A stretch of 60,346 nt of DNA from Paenibacillus camelliae (GCF_023715345.1 NZ_JAMBNY010000023.1:1-60346); one strand, 5' to 3'; numbered from the stretch's first letter, positions 35,927-45,334 are shown. The notes: generated from the letters alone by a model not told the origin. Numbers and translations: made by a program.

Positions 35927-35947
35927 TTCGCTGTAGCTATTGCTTTT

Positions 35948-36213
35948 TGAATGTCCACTTCAATAAAGGTACAATGCTCGGTATGCTTCCCGAAGGCGCA
36001 TCGTCATCAAAGTCGGATATTTGAGCTACCTCTTCCAATAAAGGTTCAAAAACTCGGCTTTCAGGACCAAGAAGCTTGGACGCTAGTAGAAAACGAGGAG
36101 CGCAACGTACGTTTTTGGTACGTGAGCACCGAAGTTTTCGCTAGCGTTCAAGATTCGACGTCGATTATGTTACTGCGCACATATCACCGTCATCAAAGTC
36201 GTGCTTTTTGAAC
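35948..36213 (+). repeat. R1 repeat (36044-36213) preceded by a decayed copy
   Basis: The full copy has arms GTTCAAAAACTCGGCTTT and, on the other strand, GTTCAAAAAGCACGACTTT. Inner arms GCTAG-TA-GAAAAC and GTTTTC-GCTAGC pair almost fully and enclose GAGGAGCGCAACGTACG and GTACGTGAGCACC. From about 35948 to 36030 a degenerate unit shares the right-end block TCATCAAAGTCG and a repeated TTCAATAAAGGT / TTCCAATAAAGGT junction. Confidence 0.78.
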
Positions 36214-36220
36214 TACCGCT

Positions 36221-38728
36221 CTATTTGCCGTGACACTGTTTGTATTTCTTGCCACTCCCACACGGACACATGTCATTGCGTCCTACGCGCTCTTCGCGAC
36301 GAACTGGACGCTTCGCGCCGTCTTCACCGCCACCGCTTGTAGAAGAGATTTGACCCTTCACAACCTCTTGACGCTCAAGGTTGCTTTCTACTCTAGCCTT
36401 CATAATGTACTTGGCTACTTCTTCCTGAATCGATTCAGTCATCACCTGGAACATTTCGAAGCCTTCAAACTGATATTCGCGAAGCGGATCTGTACCGCCA
36501 TATGCACGTAGGTGGATACCTTGACGCAAATGATCCATAGCATCGATATGATCCATCCACTTAGAGTCAACAGCGCGTAGTACAACGACCTTCTCAAACT
36601 CACGCATCGTTGTTTCGCCTAGCTGTTCCTCGCGCTGATCGTATATGTTAACAACTTGATCATAGATGACGTCGATCATTTCTTCTTTTTCTTTACCCCA
36701 CAGCTGCTCACGAGTCAAGCTGCCTTCATCAAGCAAATTAGCATGTACATAATCAATAATAGCCTGTAGATCCCACTCTTCCGGAATGTCACCCACACAA
36801 TGCGCTTCTACTGTACGTTCAATGACTGGCTTGATCATATTCATAACTTCATCACGAATATTATCTGACTCTAGTATGTCACGGCGCTGTTTATATATAA
36901 CCTCGCGCTGTTGATTCATAACATCGTCATATTGAAGTACGACTTTACGTGTATCAAAGTTGTTACCCTCTACACGTTTTTGCGCAGATTCTACAGCTCT
37001 TGTAATCATGCGACTTTCAATCGGTTGGTCCTCATCAAGACCAAGACGATCCATCATCGACATAATGTTTTCTGCTCCGAAACGGCGCATCAGCTCATCT
37101 TCTAGTGACAAATAGAATTGAGATGAACCCGGGTCACCTTGACGACCCGCACGACCACGAAGCTGGTTATCGATACGACGGCTCTCATGGCGCTCTGTAC
37201 CAATAATATGCAGACCACCAATATCCGCGACACCTTCACCAAGGATAATATCTGTACCACGACCGGCCATATTCGTAGCAATCGTAACAGAACCAGGCTC
37301 GCCCGCACGAGAGATAATCTCCGCTTCCTCGGCATGGAATTTCGCATTAAGCACCTTGTGCTTCACACCGCGACGCTTCAGCATCTCAGAGAGCACTTCA
37401 GAGTTCTCAATGGAAATCGTACCTACAAGAACTGGTTGATTGTTTTTATGACGCTCCACAATCTGCTCAACAACCGCTTTGAATTTACCTGCGACGGTTT
37501 TATATACGACATCCGCCATATCCTGACGAATATTCGGACGATTCGTTGGAATTTGAATAACATCAAGTCCGTAGATTTTACGGAACTCCTCTTCCTCTGT
37601 TTTCGCTGTACCGGTCATACCAGCTAATTTGCGATACATACGGAAGTAGTTCTGGAACGTAATCGTTGCCAGAGTCATGCTTTCATTCTGAACCTTAAGC
37701 TCTTCCTTCGCCTCGATCGCTTGATGGAGACCATCACTGTAGCGACGACCAGCCATTAGACGACCTGTAAATTCGTCAACAATAACAACTTCTTCATTTT
37801 CAACGACATAATCAACGTCGCGCTTCATAATATAGTTAGCTTTTAACGCTTGCTGAATGTGATGGTTGATCGTTACATTGGCATGATCAAATAGGTTCTC
37901 AATACCGAAGGCGCGCTCCGATTTAGAAACCCCTTCTTCTGTCAGCATCACATTTTTCAGCTTCACATCAATTGTAAAGTCTACTTCTTCCTTCATACGC
38001 GATACAAGACGCTGCGCAGCATGATACAGCTCTGTAGACTTAGCAGCTTGTCCAGAGATAATAAGCGGTGTTCTCGCTTCATCGATTAGAATGGAGTCGA
38101 CCTCGTCAATAATCGCGAAAGAAAGTGGACGCTGAACCATTTGCTCTTTGTACAGCACCATATTGTCACGCAAGTAATCGAAGCCAAATTCATTGTTCGT
38201 ACCGTACGTAATATCGCAAGCATAGGCCTCTTGCTTCTGCTCATGTGTCAGACCATGCAGGTTACAGCCAACCGTTAAACCTAAAAATTCATACAGCTGA
38301 CCCATCAATTGACTATCACGCTCAGCCAGATAGCCGTTGACGGTAATCACGTGTACCCCTTTACCTGCAAGTGCGTTCAAGTATACAGGAAGTGTAGCAA
38401 CAAGTGTTTTACCTTCACCTGTTTTCATCTCTGCAATCTTTCCGTCATGCAGAACCATACCACCAAGCAGCTGTACATCAAAGTGACGCATGTTCAGTAC
38501 GCGCTTAGATGCTTCACGTGCCGTTGCAAATGCTTCAGGTAGTATGTCGTCCAATGTTTCTCCCTTAGCAAGTCTTGCTTTAAATTCATCCGTTTTCGCA
38601 CGCAGCTGCTCATCCGACAGTGCTTGATATTGCGGCTCAATGTTATTTATGTGCTCAACGACTTTGGATAGTCGCTTGATTTCTTTCTCGTTATAGTCAC
38701 CAAATATCTTCTTTACTAATCCGAGCAT
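36221..38728 (-). CDS. secA: Protein translocase ATPase SecA
   Basis: An 835-residue preprotein translocase motor. Walker A is MKTGEGKTLVATLP near residue 100, the DEAD-like motif is IIDEVDSILIDEA, GRGTDI and the QLRGRAGRQGDPG arginine-finger region are intact. The C-terminal zinc-binding tail CPCGSGKKYKQCHGK (SecB/lipid binding) is complete. Length equals that of B. subtilis SecA. GGAAGGGG precedes the ATG. Neighbours hpf and prfB match the usual order. Confidence 0.98.
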   Translation of the reverse strand: MLGLVKKIFGDYNEKEIKRLSKVVEHINNIEPQYQALSDEQLRAKTDEFKARLAKGETLDDILPEAFATAREASKRVLNMRHFDVQLLGGMVLHDGKIAEMKTGEGKTLVATLPVYLNALAGKGVHVITVNGYLAERDSQLMGQLYEFLGLTVGCNLHGLTHEQKQEAYACDITYGTNNEFGFDYLRDNMVLYKEQMVQRPLSFAIIDEVDSILIDEARTPLIISGQAAKSTELYHAAQRLVSRMKEEVDFTIDVKLKNVMLTEEGVSKSERAFGIENLFDHANVTINHHIQQALKANYIMKRDVDYVVENEEVVIVDEFTGRLMAGRRYSDGLHQAIEAKEELKVQNESMTLATITFQNYFRMYRKLAGMTGTAKTEEEEFRKIYGLDVIQIPTNRPNIRQDMADVVYKTVAGKFKAVVEQIVERHKNNQPVLVGTISIENSEVLSEMLKRRGVKHKVLNAKFHAEEAEIISRAGEPGSVTIATNMAGRGTDIILGEGVADIGGLHIIGTERHESRRIDNQLRGRAGRQGDPGSSQFYLSLEDELMRRFGAENIMSMMDRLGLDEDQPIESRMITRAVESAQKRVEGNNFDTRKVVLQYDDVMNQQREVIYKQRRDILESDNIRDEVMNMIKPVIERTVEAHCVGDIPEEWDLQAIIDYVHANLLDEGSLTREQLWGKEKEEMIDVIYDQVVNIYDQREEQLGETTMREFEKVVVLRAVDSKWMDHIDAMDHLRQGIHLRAYGGTDPLREYQFEGFEMFQVMTESIQEEVAKYIMKARVESNLERQEVVKGQISSTSGGGEDGAKRPVRREERVGRNDMCPCGSGKKYKQCHGK

Positions 38729-38960
38729 GGCTTTCCCCTTCCGATTATACGTCTTATGGTTAAGATTTTAACAGTTTGTTGCAGTAATCGCAATGTATTG
38801 CACTGTGGTAATACCAGCTGAACCAAGTATTGGCAGGGTTTTATATCCATTCGATATATATAAGGATAACTTTCATTGCTGTTGTTTTCAAAATGTCGGG
38901 GCACGAATATATATAAATATGTAGTGATTTATAAGAAAAACTAACCCTTTAAACTACAAA

Positions 38961-38998
38961 TGAGCAAGAATCGGGCTTGCTGCACCCGACCTTGCTCA
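38961..38998 (-). terminator. Hairpin after hpf
   Basis: TGAGCAAG / CTTGCTCA with inner CGGG / CCCG, 17 bp past the hpf stop; no long T-run on the minus strand (ATTTGTAG), so termination is probable rather than certain. Confidence 0.6.
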
Positions 38999-39015
38999 TG
39001 ATCATATTATGTTTA

Positions 39016-39561
39016 TTATTGTTGTTCAATTAATCCGTATTTGCCGTCGCTACGTTTATAAACAACGTTGACGGATTTGGAATCTGCGTTAGAGAATACG
39101 AAGAAGGAATGGCCTAGCATATTCATTTGCAGGATCGCTTCCTCAACATCCATAGGCTTAAACGTAAAGCGCTTTGTACGAACTAGCTCGAACTCCTCCT
39201 CTTCGTCTAACACCGATACGGCGGAAGACTGAGGCTGAAGAATTTCTTTACTGCCACCAGATTGACGGATTTTACGGTTTAGTTTGGTTTTATGCTTGCG
39301 AATTTGACGCTCTAGCTTATCGACAACTAAGTCGATAGAAGCGTACATATCGGCGCTTCTCTCTTCGGCACGTAAAAACATGCCAGAAATCGGAATAGTA
39401 ACCTCAACGATATGTTGTCCTTTAGTAACTGAGAGAGTTGCATTAACCTCGGAGGTGATCGATGGATCGAAGTATTTCTCCAATCTGCTGAGCTTCTTCT
39501 CAGCGTAGTCCTTAAGTGCGGCTGTAACTTCAACATGTTGACCTCGGATATTATAGATCAT
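39016..39561 (-). CDS. hpf: Ribosome hibernation promoting factor (long form)
   Basis: A 181-residue protein that dimerises 70S ribosomes into 100S particles in stationary phase or stress. The N-terminal domain (about 1-100, starting MIYNIRGQHVEVT) is the HPF/YfiA fold; the C-terminal domain (about 125-181, VRTKRFTFKPMDVEEAILQM and LGHSFFVFSNADS) is the dimerisation module that defines the long form. AAAGGAGGA lies at 9 nt spacing. It precedes secA. Confidence 0.96.
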   Translation of the reverse strand: MIYNIRGQHVEVTAALKDYAEKKLSRLEKYFDPSITSEVNATLSVTKGQHIVEVTIPISGMFLRAEERSADMYASIDLVVDKLERQIRKHKTKLNRKIRQSGGSKEILQPQSSAVSVLDEEEEFELVRTKRFTFKPMDVEEAILQMNMLGHSFFVFSNADSKSVNVVYKRSDGKYGLIEQQ

Positions 39562-39696
39562 GTGGCACTCCTCCTTTACATATTCTTATTATAGCATATG
39601 CAGGGTGAACATACAAAATAGATTTTAGTTTATTTAGAATTTTCTGATAATTTAAGAGAAGAAAATCACAGTAGGTGAAATAACGAATAAACAACA

Positions 39697-39740
39697 GAAA
39701 AAGGACTACACGATTGGTAGAAACCAACCATATAGTCCTA
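39697..39740 (-). terminator. Terminator of the cold-shock gene
   Basis: AGGACTA / TAGTCCT outer stem with inner TTGGT / ACCAA, followed by TTTTTC on the minus strand, about 46 bp past the stop. Confidence 0.8.
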
Positions 39741-39785
39741 TAAGTTCTTGTATCACTATAATAAGAGGCTAGATTAGCCGTATAA

Positions 39786-39983
39786 TTACAGTTTAACTAC
39801 GTTTGCAGCTTGTGGACCGCGAGCGCCTTCAACGATATCGAACTCAACAGCTTGGCCTTCTTCTAGAGTTTTGAAGCCGTCAGTTTGGATAGCGGAGAAG
39901 TGTACGAATACATCGCCACCTTGTTCTGTTTCGATGAAACCGTATCCTTTTTCTGCATTAAACCATTTTACTTTTCCTTGCAT
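39786..39983 (-). CDS. Cold-shock protein (CspA/CspB family)
   Basis: A 65-residue single cold-shock domain. RNP1 KGYGFIE and RNP2 VFVHFSAI are intact. It acts as an RNA chaperone or antiterminator. ATG at 39983 is favoured over the in-frame TTG 6 nt upstream; GAAGGG lies 11 nt before it. It has a strong own promoter and a leader of about 56 nt. Confidence 0.96.
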   Translation of the reverse strand: MQGKVKWFNAEKGYGFIETEQGGDVFVHFSAIQTDGFKTLEEGQAVEFDIVEGARGPQAANVVKL

Positions 39984-40045
39984 GTGCAAACATTCCCTTC
40001 GTCATATAAATGCTGTGTGGCTGTCAATATGTGGCCCACAACTTG

Positions 40046-40074
40046 ACTATACAATGGTTGGTTCAAATTGTCAA
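40046..40074 (-). promoter_or_regulatory. Strong sigma-A promoter of the cold-shock gene
   Basis: Perfect -35 TTGACA (40069-40074), 17-nt spacer, -10 TATAGT (40046-40051) on the minus strand. Confidence 0.8.
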
Positions 40075-40249
40075 CGATTTATTGTAAGCGAATACAAAAG
40101 TGCGGATTTATTGAGTTTTTGTCACATAATGCGCTTTTAAATTCATATATTTCATTGTAGGAGAATGCTCGAAAACACCCCTTTTTATCACGTAGTTGAA
40201 GTGTGTTTTTTCGACATTATTCTTGATTATTAATGAAGGAGAAGCATTC

Positions 40250-41668
40250 ATGATTATTGATATTGTACTTTATCAAATTTACGGACGAGGTGGTCTCGAG
40301 ACGGTGCTGCTACATGTTAGTCGGGGCTTAAAAGCAAGAGGACATCGCGTTCGATTTATGTTCCATGATCCACCAATTATTGAGTCGTGGATGGACCAGC
40401 TCGATGAGGTGCATATCTGTTCCTCATACAATGGAGATAGAAAAGAGAATGATCACCGTGATGTGTTCGCCATCCGTTATCGGAACGCTATTGAACAGCT
40501 AGGCTATCCTGACATTATACTGAGTACGTTCCGGCCTATCTTCAGCTACATCGTTCGTTCGGCATTTATCGACATGCCAAAGGAAACTCATCCACCGATT
40601 ATTTCTTGGATCCATGGCCCACCTGAAGCGTATCAAGCTCCCGCTTCACATTTTGTTGATGCAGATGCTCATTTGGCGATTTCTTATCCAGTTGGACAGA
40701 AAATACGCGCAATGAGTGCGTACTCACCGATATTTTTCGTTGGCAACCCAATCATACCTCTTCCAGCGAGCGACGCACAGCTCATTCAACGTTCAAAAGC
40801 ACTTAAGATCATCTACGTTGGGCAAATTGATACTGCGGTTAAGAGCATCCCGACACTTCTCGATGCCTGCAAGCAGCTGCAGGGAGATTGGAGTCTAGAG
40901 CTGTATGGGGATGGCTACGAGCGTGCATCCTTTACTGCGTGGTGCGTAATGAACGGCATCTCAGATAGAGTTCATTGGAAGGGCTGGCAGGATAACGTCT
41001 GGTCACACATTAAGGAAGCGTCCGTGCTCGTTCTACCATCGAATAGCGAAGGCTTTGGTATGGTGCTGACCGAAGCGCTGCAGCGCGGCATTCCTGTTAT
41101 CGCTAGCGATACGGATGGGGCGAAGGAAGTTGTTATGTCTGATATGAACGGCTGGATGTTCGAGCGAGGCAACAGCCAGCAGCTTAGTGAGGTGATGCAA
41201 GGAATTATTGACGGTAAGCTGGAGCTGCCAAGCCAGGAGCAATGCCATCGCTCCGTGCAGGTCTACGACGTGGATCATGTGCTGGATCACTTCGAGCGTG
41301 TGTTTGATGTGATGCTAAATGCTAAGGGAAAGAGTGGTAGAGGTGCGTCGGATACGGCTGTGCTGCAAGCTGATGCTGCTGCATTAGCTTCACAGGGAGA
41401 TACTGTAGTAGATTCACAGAATGGCTTGTTGGAAGAGCTTCTGAAGCAGATGAATGATCAGCAGTGGGAAAAGGCTGTAGCTGTTGCCGAGCGGTTGTAT
41501 GTACAGCAGCCTCATTCTATATATTTGGCGTCTGTGCTTGGGGATCTTCATGCTAGGCTAGGACATGGAAATAATGCGCACTTCTATTGGAAGCAGGTTA
41601 TGATCTCTACGCCGGATGCTGTGCTGAGTCAGGTGGCGAGTAAGTATGTGGAGCGTGTGCGGGGGTGA
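40250..41668 (+). CDS. GT4-type glycosyltransferase with C-terminal TPR-like extension
   Basis: About 472 residues. The first ~360 residues are a GT-B fold retaining glycosyltransferase: N-terminal GRGGLETVLLHVSRGL, and a C-terminal donor site with LPSNSEGFGMVLTEAL (the E-x7-E type motif). Residues about 385-472 are a linker and helices (LLEELLKQMNDQQWEKAVAVAERLY, then LASVLGDLHARLGH) resembling one or two TPR units. No signal peptide, so it acts at the inner face. The start follows AAGGAG at 8 nt. Being next to the nonulosonate genes and flagellins, a role in flagellin or surface glycan synthesis is likely, but it is transcribed in the opposite direction and the sugar is unknown. Confidence 0.82.
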   Translation: MIIDIVLYQIYGRGGLETVLLHVSRGLKARGHRVRFMFHDPPIIESWMDQLDEVHICSSYNGDRKENDHRDVFAIRYRNAIEQLGYPDIILSTFRPIFSYIVRSAFIDMPKETHPPIISWIHGPPEAYQAPASHFVDADAHLAISYPVGQKIRAMSAYSPIFFVGNPIIPLPASDAQLIQRSKALKIIYVGQIDTAVKSIPTLLDACKQLQGDWSLELYGDGYERASFTAWCVMNGISDRVHWKGWQDNVWSHIKEASVLVLPSNSEGFGMVLTEALQRGIPVIASDTDGAKEVVMSDMNGWMFERGNSQQLSEVMQGIIDGKLELPSQEQCHRSVQVYDVDHVLDHFERVFDVMLNAKGKSGRGASDTAVLQADAAALASQGDTVVDSQNGLLEELLKQMNDQQWEKAVAVAERLYVQQPHSIYLASVLGDLHARLGHGNNAHFYWKQVMISTPDAVLSQVASKYVERVRG

Positions 41669-42117
41669 AGTTCGCAATGTAAATAGAAAAGCTCTTCATT
41701 AACTATGGTGGGGAGGGTTAATATATTTAGAAAAATAATTATTTTTGCATTAGTGTGTTAAATATAGTTCCAATAATCATAAATATATTAAATTGGCTAA
41801 TGCAGAATTCACTAGTTTTTAATATGGTGAATGTAGGAGTGACCATTCCACATTCACCACTCTCTATTTGATGAGATAACTAATCAGTAGACAGTTGAAC
41901 AGTTATAATAAAAACTTACTGCTTTATGTAGAATAAGCCAAACATAAATGCGTTATAGTAACAAACTCATGTCTGACTTATTGTCGTCCTAGGAAATAAA
42001 CTCATAATTTTGTGCATGGGCATTTTCAGGAATAGTAAACACATCAGTGTATTTAACACACATTCCATGTTGTTTTAAATCTTCTCAAATATATAATCTT
42101 TTGAAGTTTCTTAACGA
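41669..42117. other. AT-rich intergenic region with a hairpin
   Basis: Between convergent genes. It contains a hairpin TGGTGAATGT / ACATTCACCA (41825-41834 and 41850-41859) without a U-tract and a possible coding remnant at 41989-42105 (listed separately). No intact gene is seen. Confidence 0.5.
41989..42105 (-). pseudogene. Possible 3' remnant of a lost gene downstream of the pyruvyl-transferase-like gene
   Basis: On the minus strand, after a stop, about 30 codons read EDLKQHGMCVKYTDVF then TIPENAHAQNYEFIS and stop. A preceding block in another frame reads KDYIFEKI, so the two could be one protein tail with a frameshift. The composition looks protein-like but is too short to identify. Confidence 0.3.
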
Positions 42118-43263
42118 TTAATTTAGACCCTTCTCTTCCATCCAGTCAATAAGACGATCTAACACGCTATCCTTTATTGCATTTACTCTTGATCTTGCCT
42201 TGTCATAATCCTTTTTTAACTCAATCAAATAGTCTGGTGATTCAATAACTCGTTGAACTTCATGTTCCAGCCGATTAATAAAGTCACTTTCTTCCAAATT
42301 GCACTTTCTGTATGGAATACCGATCTTATCATACATTATGCCATGTTTGGGATATGAAATCATGCCGAATGTAGGAACGCCTAGTGAAATTGAGCATACA
42401 TTTGCATGAAATCTCATAGCAAATACCATATCGCATTCTTTATAGTACTTAAAAGATTCTAACTCTTTCCCTTGTACTAATGGGCTTATAGAGATTCTAG
42501 TACGGGCTTGTTTACTAGTAACAATATCCAACAATTCTAATATTGCTCGGTAATCACTTTGAATATGCGCAATAAGATATATATGATAAGTCGTTTCCGC
42601 AAGTAATCGATCTATTTCTTTAGCAATTGCCGATAGATATTTCTTGTAGTCTAAGTGAGAATATCTTATATGTGGCATATCGAGCGCAATATTAAACCCA
42701 ATTGATTTTGTTTGACCATTATAACAATATTCTTTAAGTTCCTGAACTTCAGAAACAAAGAAACCAAAATCAGGAATTTCATATACATAATCTACATATT
42801 CCGGAAAATATTTTTGAAATATATCATAGGAACCATCATTACGAACAGTAAAAAAAACAGTATTGTATGTAAACAATGTATGTAAAAACTTTCTGAATTT
42901 TTCTATATTGTCTGAGCTTATGCCTTTATTATCATCTATTCCGATACCATTTACTAATATAGGCGTTTTTATTTGTTTTAGTAATTGGTTAGTAATATTA
43001 AATGTTGTACCATTATCAGAATAGTCCCAACATAACTCAAAGAAATTACCTCCGCCAATTACTAGAAGATCATGATTATTTACTTTTTCCACAAATTCTT
43101 TATCAAACTTTTTTATTTGAACATTTTTGTAATAATCTCTCATTTCATCTTCTGTAACTAATATTTTTTTTTGAAGTTTATTTTGTATTTGAACATAAAA
43201 AGCTTCATGGTTTGCAACATCACCAATATTCCCTGAAAAACTAGCTAAATGATATATCTTCAT
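42118..43263 (-). CDS. Polysaccharide pyruvyl transferase-family protein
   Basis: A 381-residue protein of the PS_pyruv_trans family (CsaB/WcaK-like). The N-terminus has the typical FSGNIGDVANHEAF and a GGGNFFEL loop near residue 70; the C-terminal half has CDMVFAMRFHANVCSISLGVPT and a histidine-rich tail of the family. Members add ketal pyruvate to glycans, and some act as glycosyltransferases. Start 43263 follows GAGGGAG at 6 nt. It is 32 bp after the CMP-sugar synthetase gene in the same operon, so it probably modifies or transfers the nonulosonate-containing glycan. Confidence 0.82.
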   Translation of the reverse strand: MKIYHLASFSGNIGDVANHEAFYVQIQNKLQKKILVTEDEMRDYYKNVQIKKFDKEFVEKVNNHDLLVIGGGNFFELCWDYSDNGTTFNITNQLLKQIKTPILVNGIGIDDNKGISSDNIEKFRKFLHTLFTYNTVFFTVRNDGSYDIFQKYFPEYVDYVYEIPDFGFFVSEVQELKEYCYNGQTKSIGFNIALDMPHIRYSHLDYKKYLSAIAKEIDRLLAETTYHIYLIAHIQSDYRAILELLDIVTSKQARTRISISPLVQGKELESFKYYKECDMVFAMRFHANVCSISLGVPTFGMISYPKHGIMYDKIGIPYRKCNLEESDFINRLEHEVQRVIESPDYLIELKKDYDKARSRVNAIKDSVLDRLIDWMEEKGLN

Positions 43264-43295
43264 TCTCTTCTCCCTCACCGTAAAATAAATGGCCT

Positions 43296-44483
43296 CTACC
43301 AGAGGCCATTTTTCACTTCTACTTGCAGAATATGATCACATAATTCTCTTACACAGCCCTGACCGCCGCCAGTTTTACAAATATAATCAACTTCTCTAAG
43401 TACACTATAATGAGCATCTTTAGGTGCAGCAGACAATCCTACTAATTTCAGACAGTCTAGATCATTCACGTCGTCACCAATATAAGCAGTTGTTGCAAAA
43501 GAATATTCATGGTTCTGCTCAAAAAATTGTTCTAAAAACTTCTTTTTGTCCTTTATTCCCATAAATAAATAGTCTGCTTTTAACTTGTTGGCTCTATTTC
43601 TCACTACTTCAATGTCCTCTGCAGTTAACAACATTACCTTGATTCCCGCTTTTTTTACAAGCTCAATTCCTTTACCATCTCTTGTATTAAACTTCTTTAA
43701 TTCTTGTCCATCAGTCGAATAGTACATACCTGCATCCGTTAACACTCCGTCAACATCACTAATTAGTAGCTTTATCTTAGCGCTATCCAGCTTAGAGTTT
43801 TTTTTGAGTCTTAACATTTTTAACCTTTCGGCAATAACCCAGTCTGTTGGTTCATCTATTTCGAAATAAGTATCCTCTGACATTTCATATAAAGAAATCT
43901 TCCCTGACAACCTGCAACGTGAGGAAAGTAAACTTTCGCGATTCATTATATACAGAGCTCCATTTTCAACCAGATACCCTTCCCATTCTTGACGTCTAGG
44001 CCGTTTAAAAGGATTATAATTAGTAGCAATAGAACCTTCCGGACTATCTACCCATATAAATCTCTTCTGCCGAACAACCGTCAATAAACTGTCCGCTCTC
44101 TCCTCTTGGAACTTTTCCAAGGCGCTCGTTATGTCAATCGCCTCCAATAAAGGAGACGTAGCTTGTATGAGTACGACTTTACCAAATAATTCACTAGTAG
44201 CAAACTCCAGCAAGGCAGTTTCAGTGGAAGCAGTATCTGTAGCACTTTCAGCAGAACGTCCAATTACCTTTACCTTATCGAACCCGAAGGATTCTACAAC
44301 ATTCTTGATCTCGATACTATCTGTTGCAACGTATACCTCATCTATTTCTAAGCATGTTACTGCTGCTCTTATAGTCCAGTACACGAGGGGCTTGCCACAG
44401 AAATCATTAATGTTTTTTAGAGGAATGCTTTTACTGCCTCCTCTAACTGGAATAAAAGCTACTGTTCTTAATGATTTCTCCAT
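43296..44483 (-). CDS. CMP-nonulosonate synthetase fused to a KdsC-like HAD phosphatase
   Basis: A 395-residue two-domain enzyme. Residues about 1-230 are an acylneuraminate cytidylyltransferase (IPVRGGSKSIPLKNI, LIQATSPLL). Residues about 235-395 are a KdsC-type HAD phosphatase with complete catalytic motifs: SDVDGVLTD, LLTAED, the lysine in GIKDKKKFL, and GDDVNDLDCL. The fusion would dephosphorylate a 9-phosphate nonulosonate and activate the sugar as CMP-sugar. The start overlaps the end of neuB by 16 bp and has AAAGGGAG upstream, indicating coupling. The sugar could be sialic acid, KDN, legionaminic or pseudaminic acid; sequence does not decide. Confidence 0.88.
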   Translation of the reverse strand: MEKSLRTVAFIPVRGGSKSIPLKNINDFCGKPLVYWTIRAAVTCLEIDEVYVATDSIEIKNVVESFGFDKVKVIGRSAESATDTASTETALLEFATSELFGKVVLIQATSPLLEAIDITSALEKFQEERADSLLTVVRQKRFIWVDSPEGSIATNYNPFKRPRRQEWEGYLVENGALYIMNRESLLSSRCRLSGKISLYEMSEDTYFEIDEPTDWVIAERLKMLRLKKNSKLDSAKIKLLISDVDGVLTDAGMYYSTDGQELKKFNTRDGKGIELVKKAGIKVMLLTAEDIEVVRNRANKLKADYLFMGIKDKKKFLEQFFEQNHEYSFATTAYIGDDVNDLDCLKLVGLSAAPKDAHYSVLREVDYICKTGGGQGCVRELCDHILQVEVKNGLW

Positions 44484-45334
44484 TTCAATTTCTCCCTTTG
44501 TTCCACTTCGATGTCAAGAAGATCCGTTTGCTTATATGTTAGTGCTTCATGAGTACCTCTTAGATCTCTAGTCAATCTACGGAGCCCATCAGGCTCCAAG
44601 CTCGCTGCATGATCCGTTCCCTTCCAAGTTCTATTCAATGTATAGTGACGTTCTATTGTAGTAGCACCCAATGTATAGGCAGCAATATCAACAGAGATTC
44701 CATTGTGATGTCCAGAAAATCCTATTTCTTTAACTCGAGATCCATACTCCTCCTTCAAACGAGAGATTTCAAGAAGGCATACGTCCTTTAACGGAACAGG
44801 ATATCCCGAGGTACAACTATATAACACTACATCCTTAATTCTCTTATTCTTTTCAAAAAAATCTAACATTTGCCGCTCTTCTTCTCGAGTCGTCATACCG
44901 ATAGATACATGTATCTCACCTTCGTAGGATTCACACAAATAACCTAACATGTCGTAATGCAGATTCAAAGCTGATGGAATTTTTATCAGTTCCGGTTGCA
45001 AGGATACGATTTCCTTTGCTGATGTAAAATCCCATACAGATGTACTATATGTCAAACCATACTCTTCACACCATTTTTTTAATGTTTTATGTTGATCTAA
45101 ATCAAACTCCAAATATTCCCTGTGACTTCCGTACGTATCACCATAAGAGTTATGAGGATTAGGATGTGGAGCATTATATTGCTCCTCTGTCAATAATTCT
45201 TTATTATTTCTTTTTTGAAATTTAACCACATCTACTTTACAGAAAACTGCAGCAGTCATAATTAGTTCTTTAGCAATTTCCATTTCTCCTTTGTGATTAC
45301 ATCCAACTTCCGCAATTATTCTTGGTTTTCTCAT
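44468..45334 (-). CDS. NeuB-family nonulosonic acid synthase lacking the SAF domain
   Basis: A 288-residue aldolase-type enzyme condensing phosphoenolpyruvate with a six-carbon aldose (phosphate). IIAEVGCNHKGEMEIAKELI, VDVVKFQKR, the GMTTREEE region and SGHHNGISVDIAA are family blocks; the metal-ligand HYTLNRTWKGTDHAASL near the end is intact. Typical NeuB is about 340-370 residues because of a C-terminal SAF (antifreeze-like) domain; this protein ends without it. The stop is real, as the next gene begins there. First gene of neuB / CMP-synthetase / pyruvyl transferase-like. Confidence 0.86.
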   Translation of the reverse strand: MRKPRIIAEVGCNHKGEMEIAKELIMTAAVFCKVDVVKFQKRNNKELLTEEQYNAPHPNPHNSYGDTYGSHREYLEFDLDQHKTLKKWCEEYGLTYSTSVWDFTSAKEIVSLQPELIKIPSALNLHYDMLGYLCESYEGEIHVSIGMTTREEERQMLDFFEKNKRIKDVVLYSCTSGYPVPLKDVCLLEISRLKEEYGSRVKEIGFSGHHNGISVDIAAYTLGATTIERHYTLNRTWKGTDHAASLEPDGLRRLTRDLRGTHEALTYKQTDLLDIEVEQREKLKWRNH

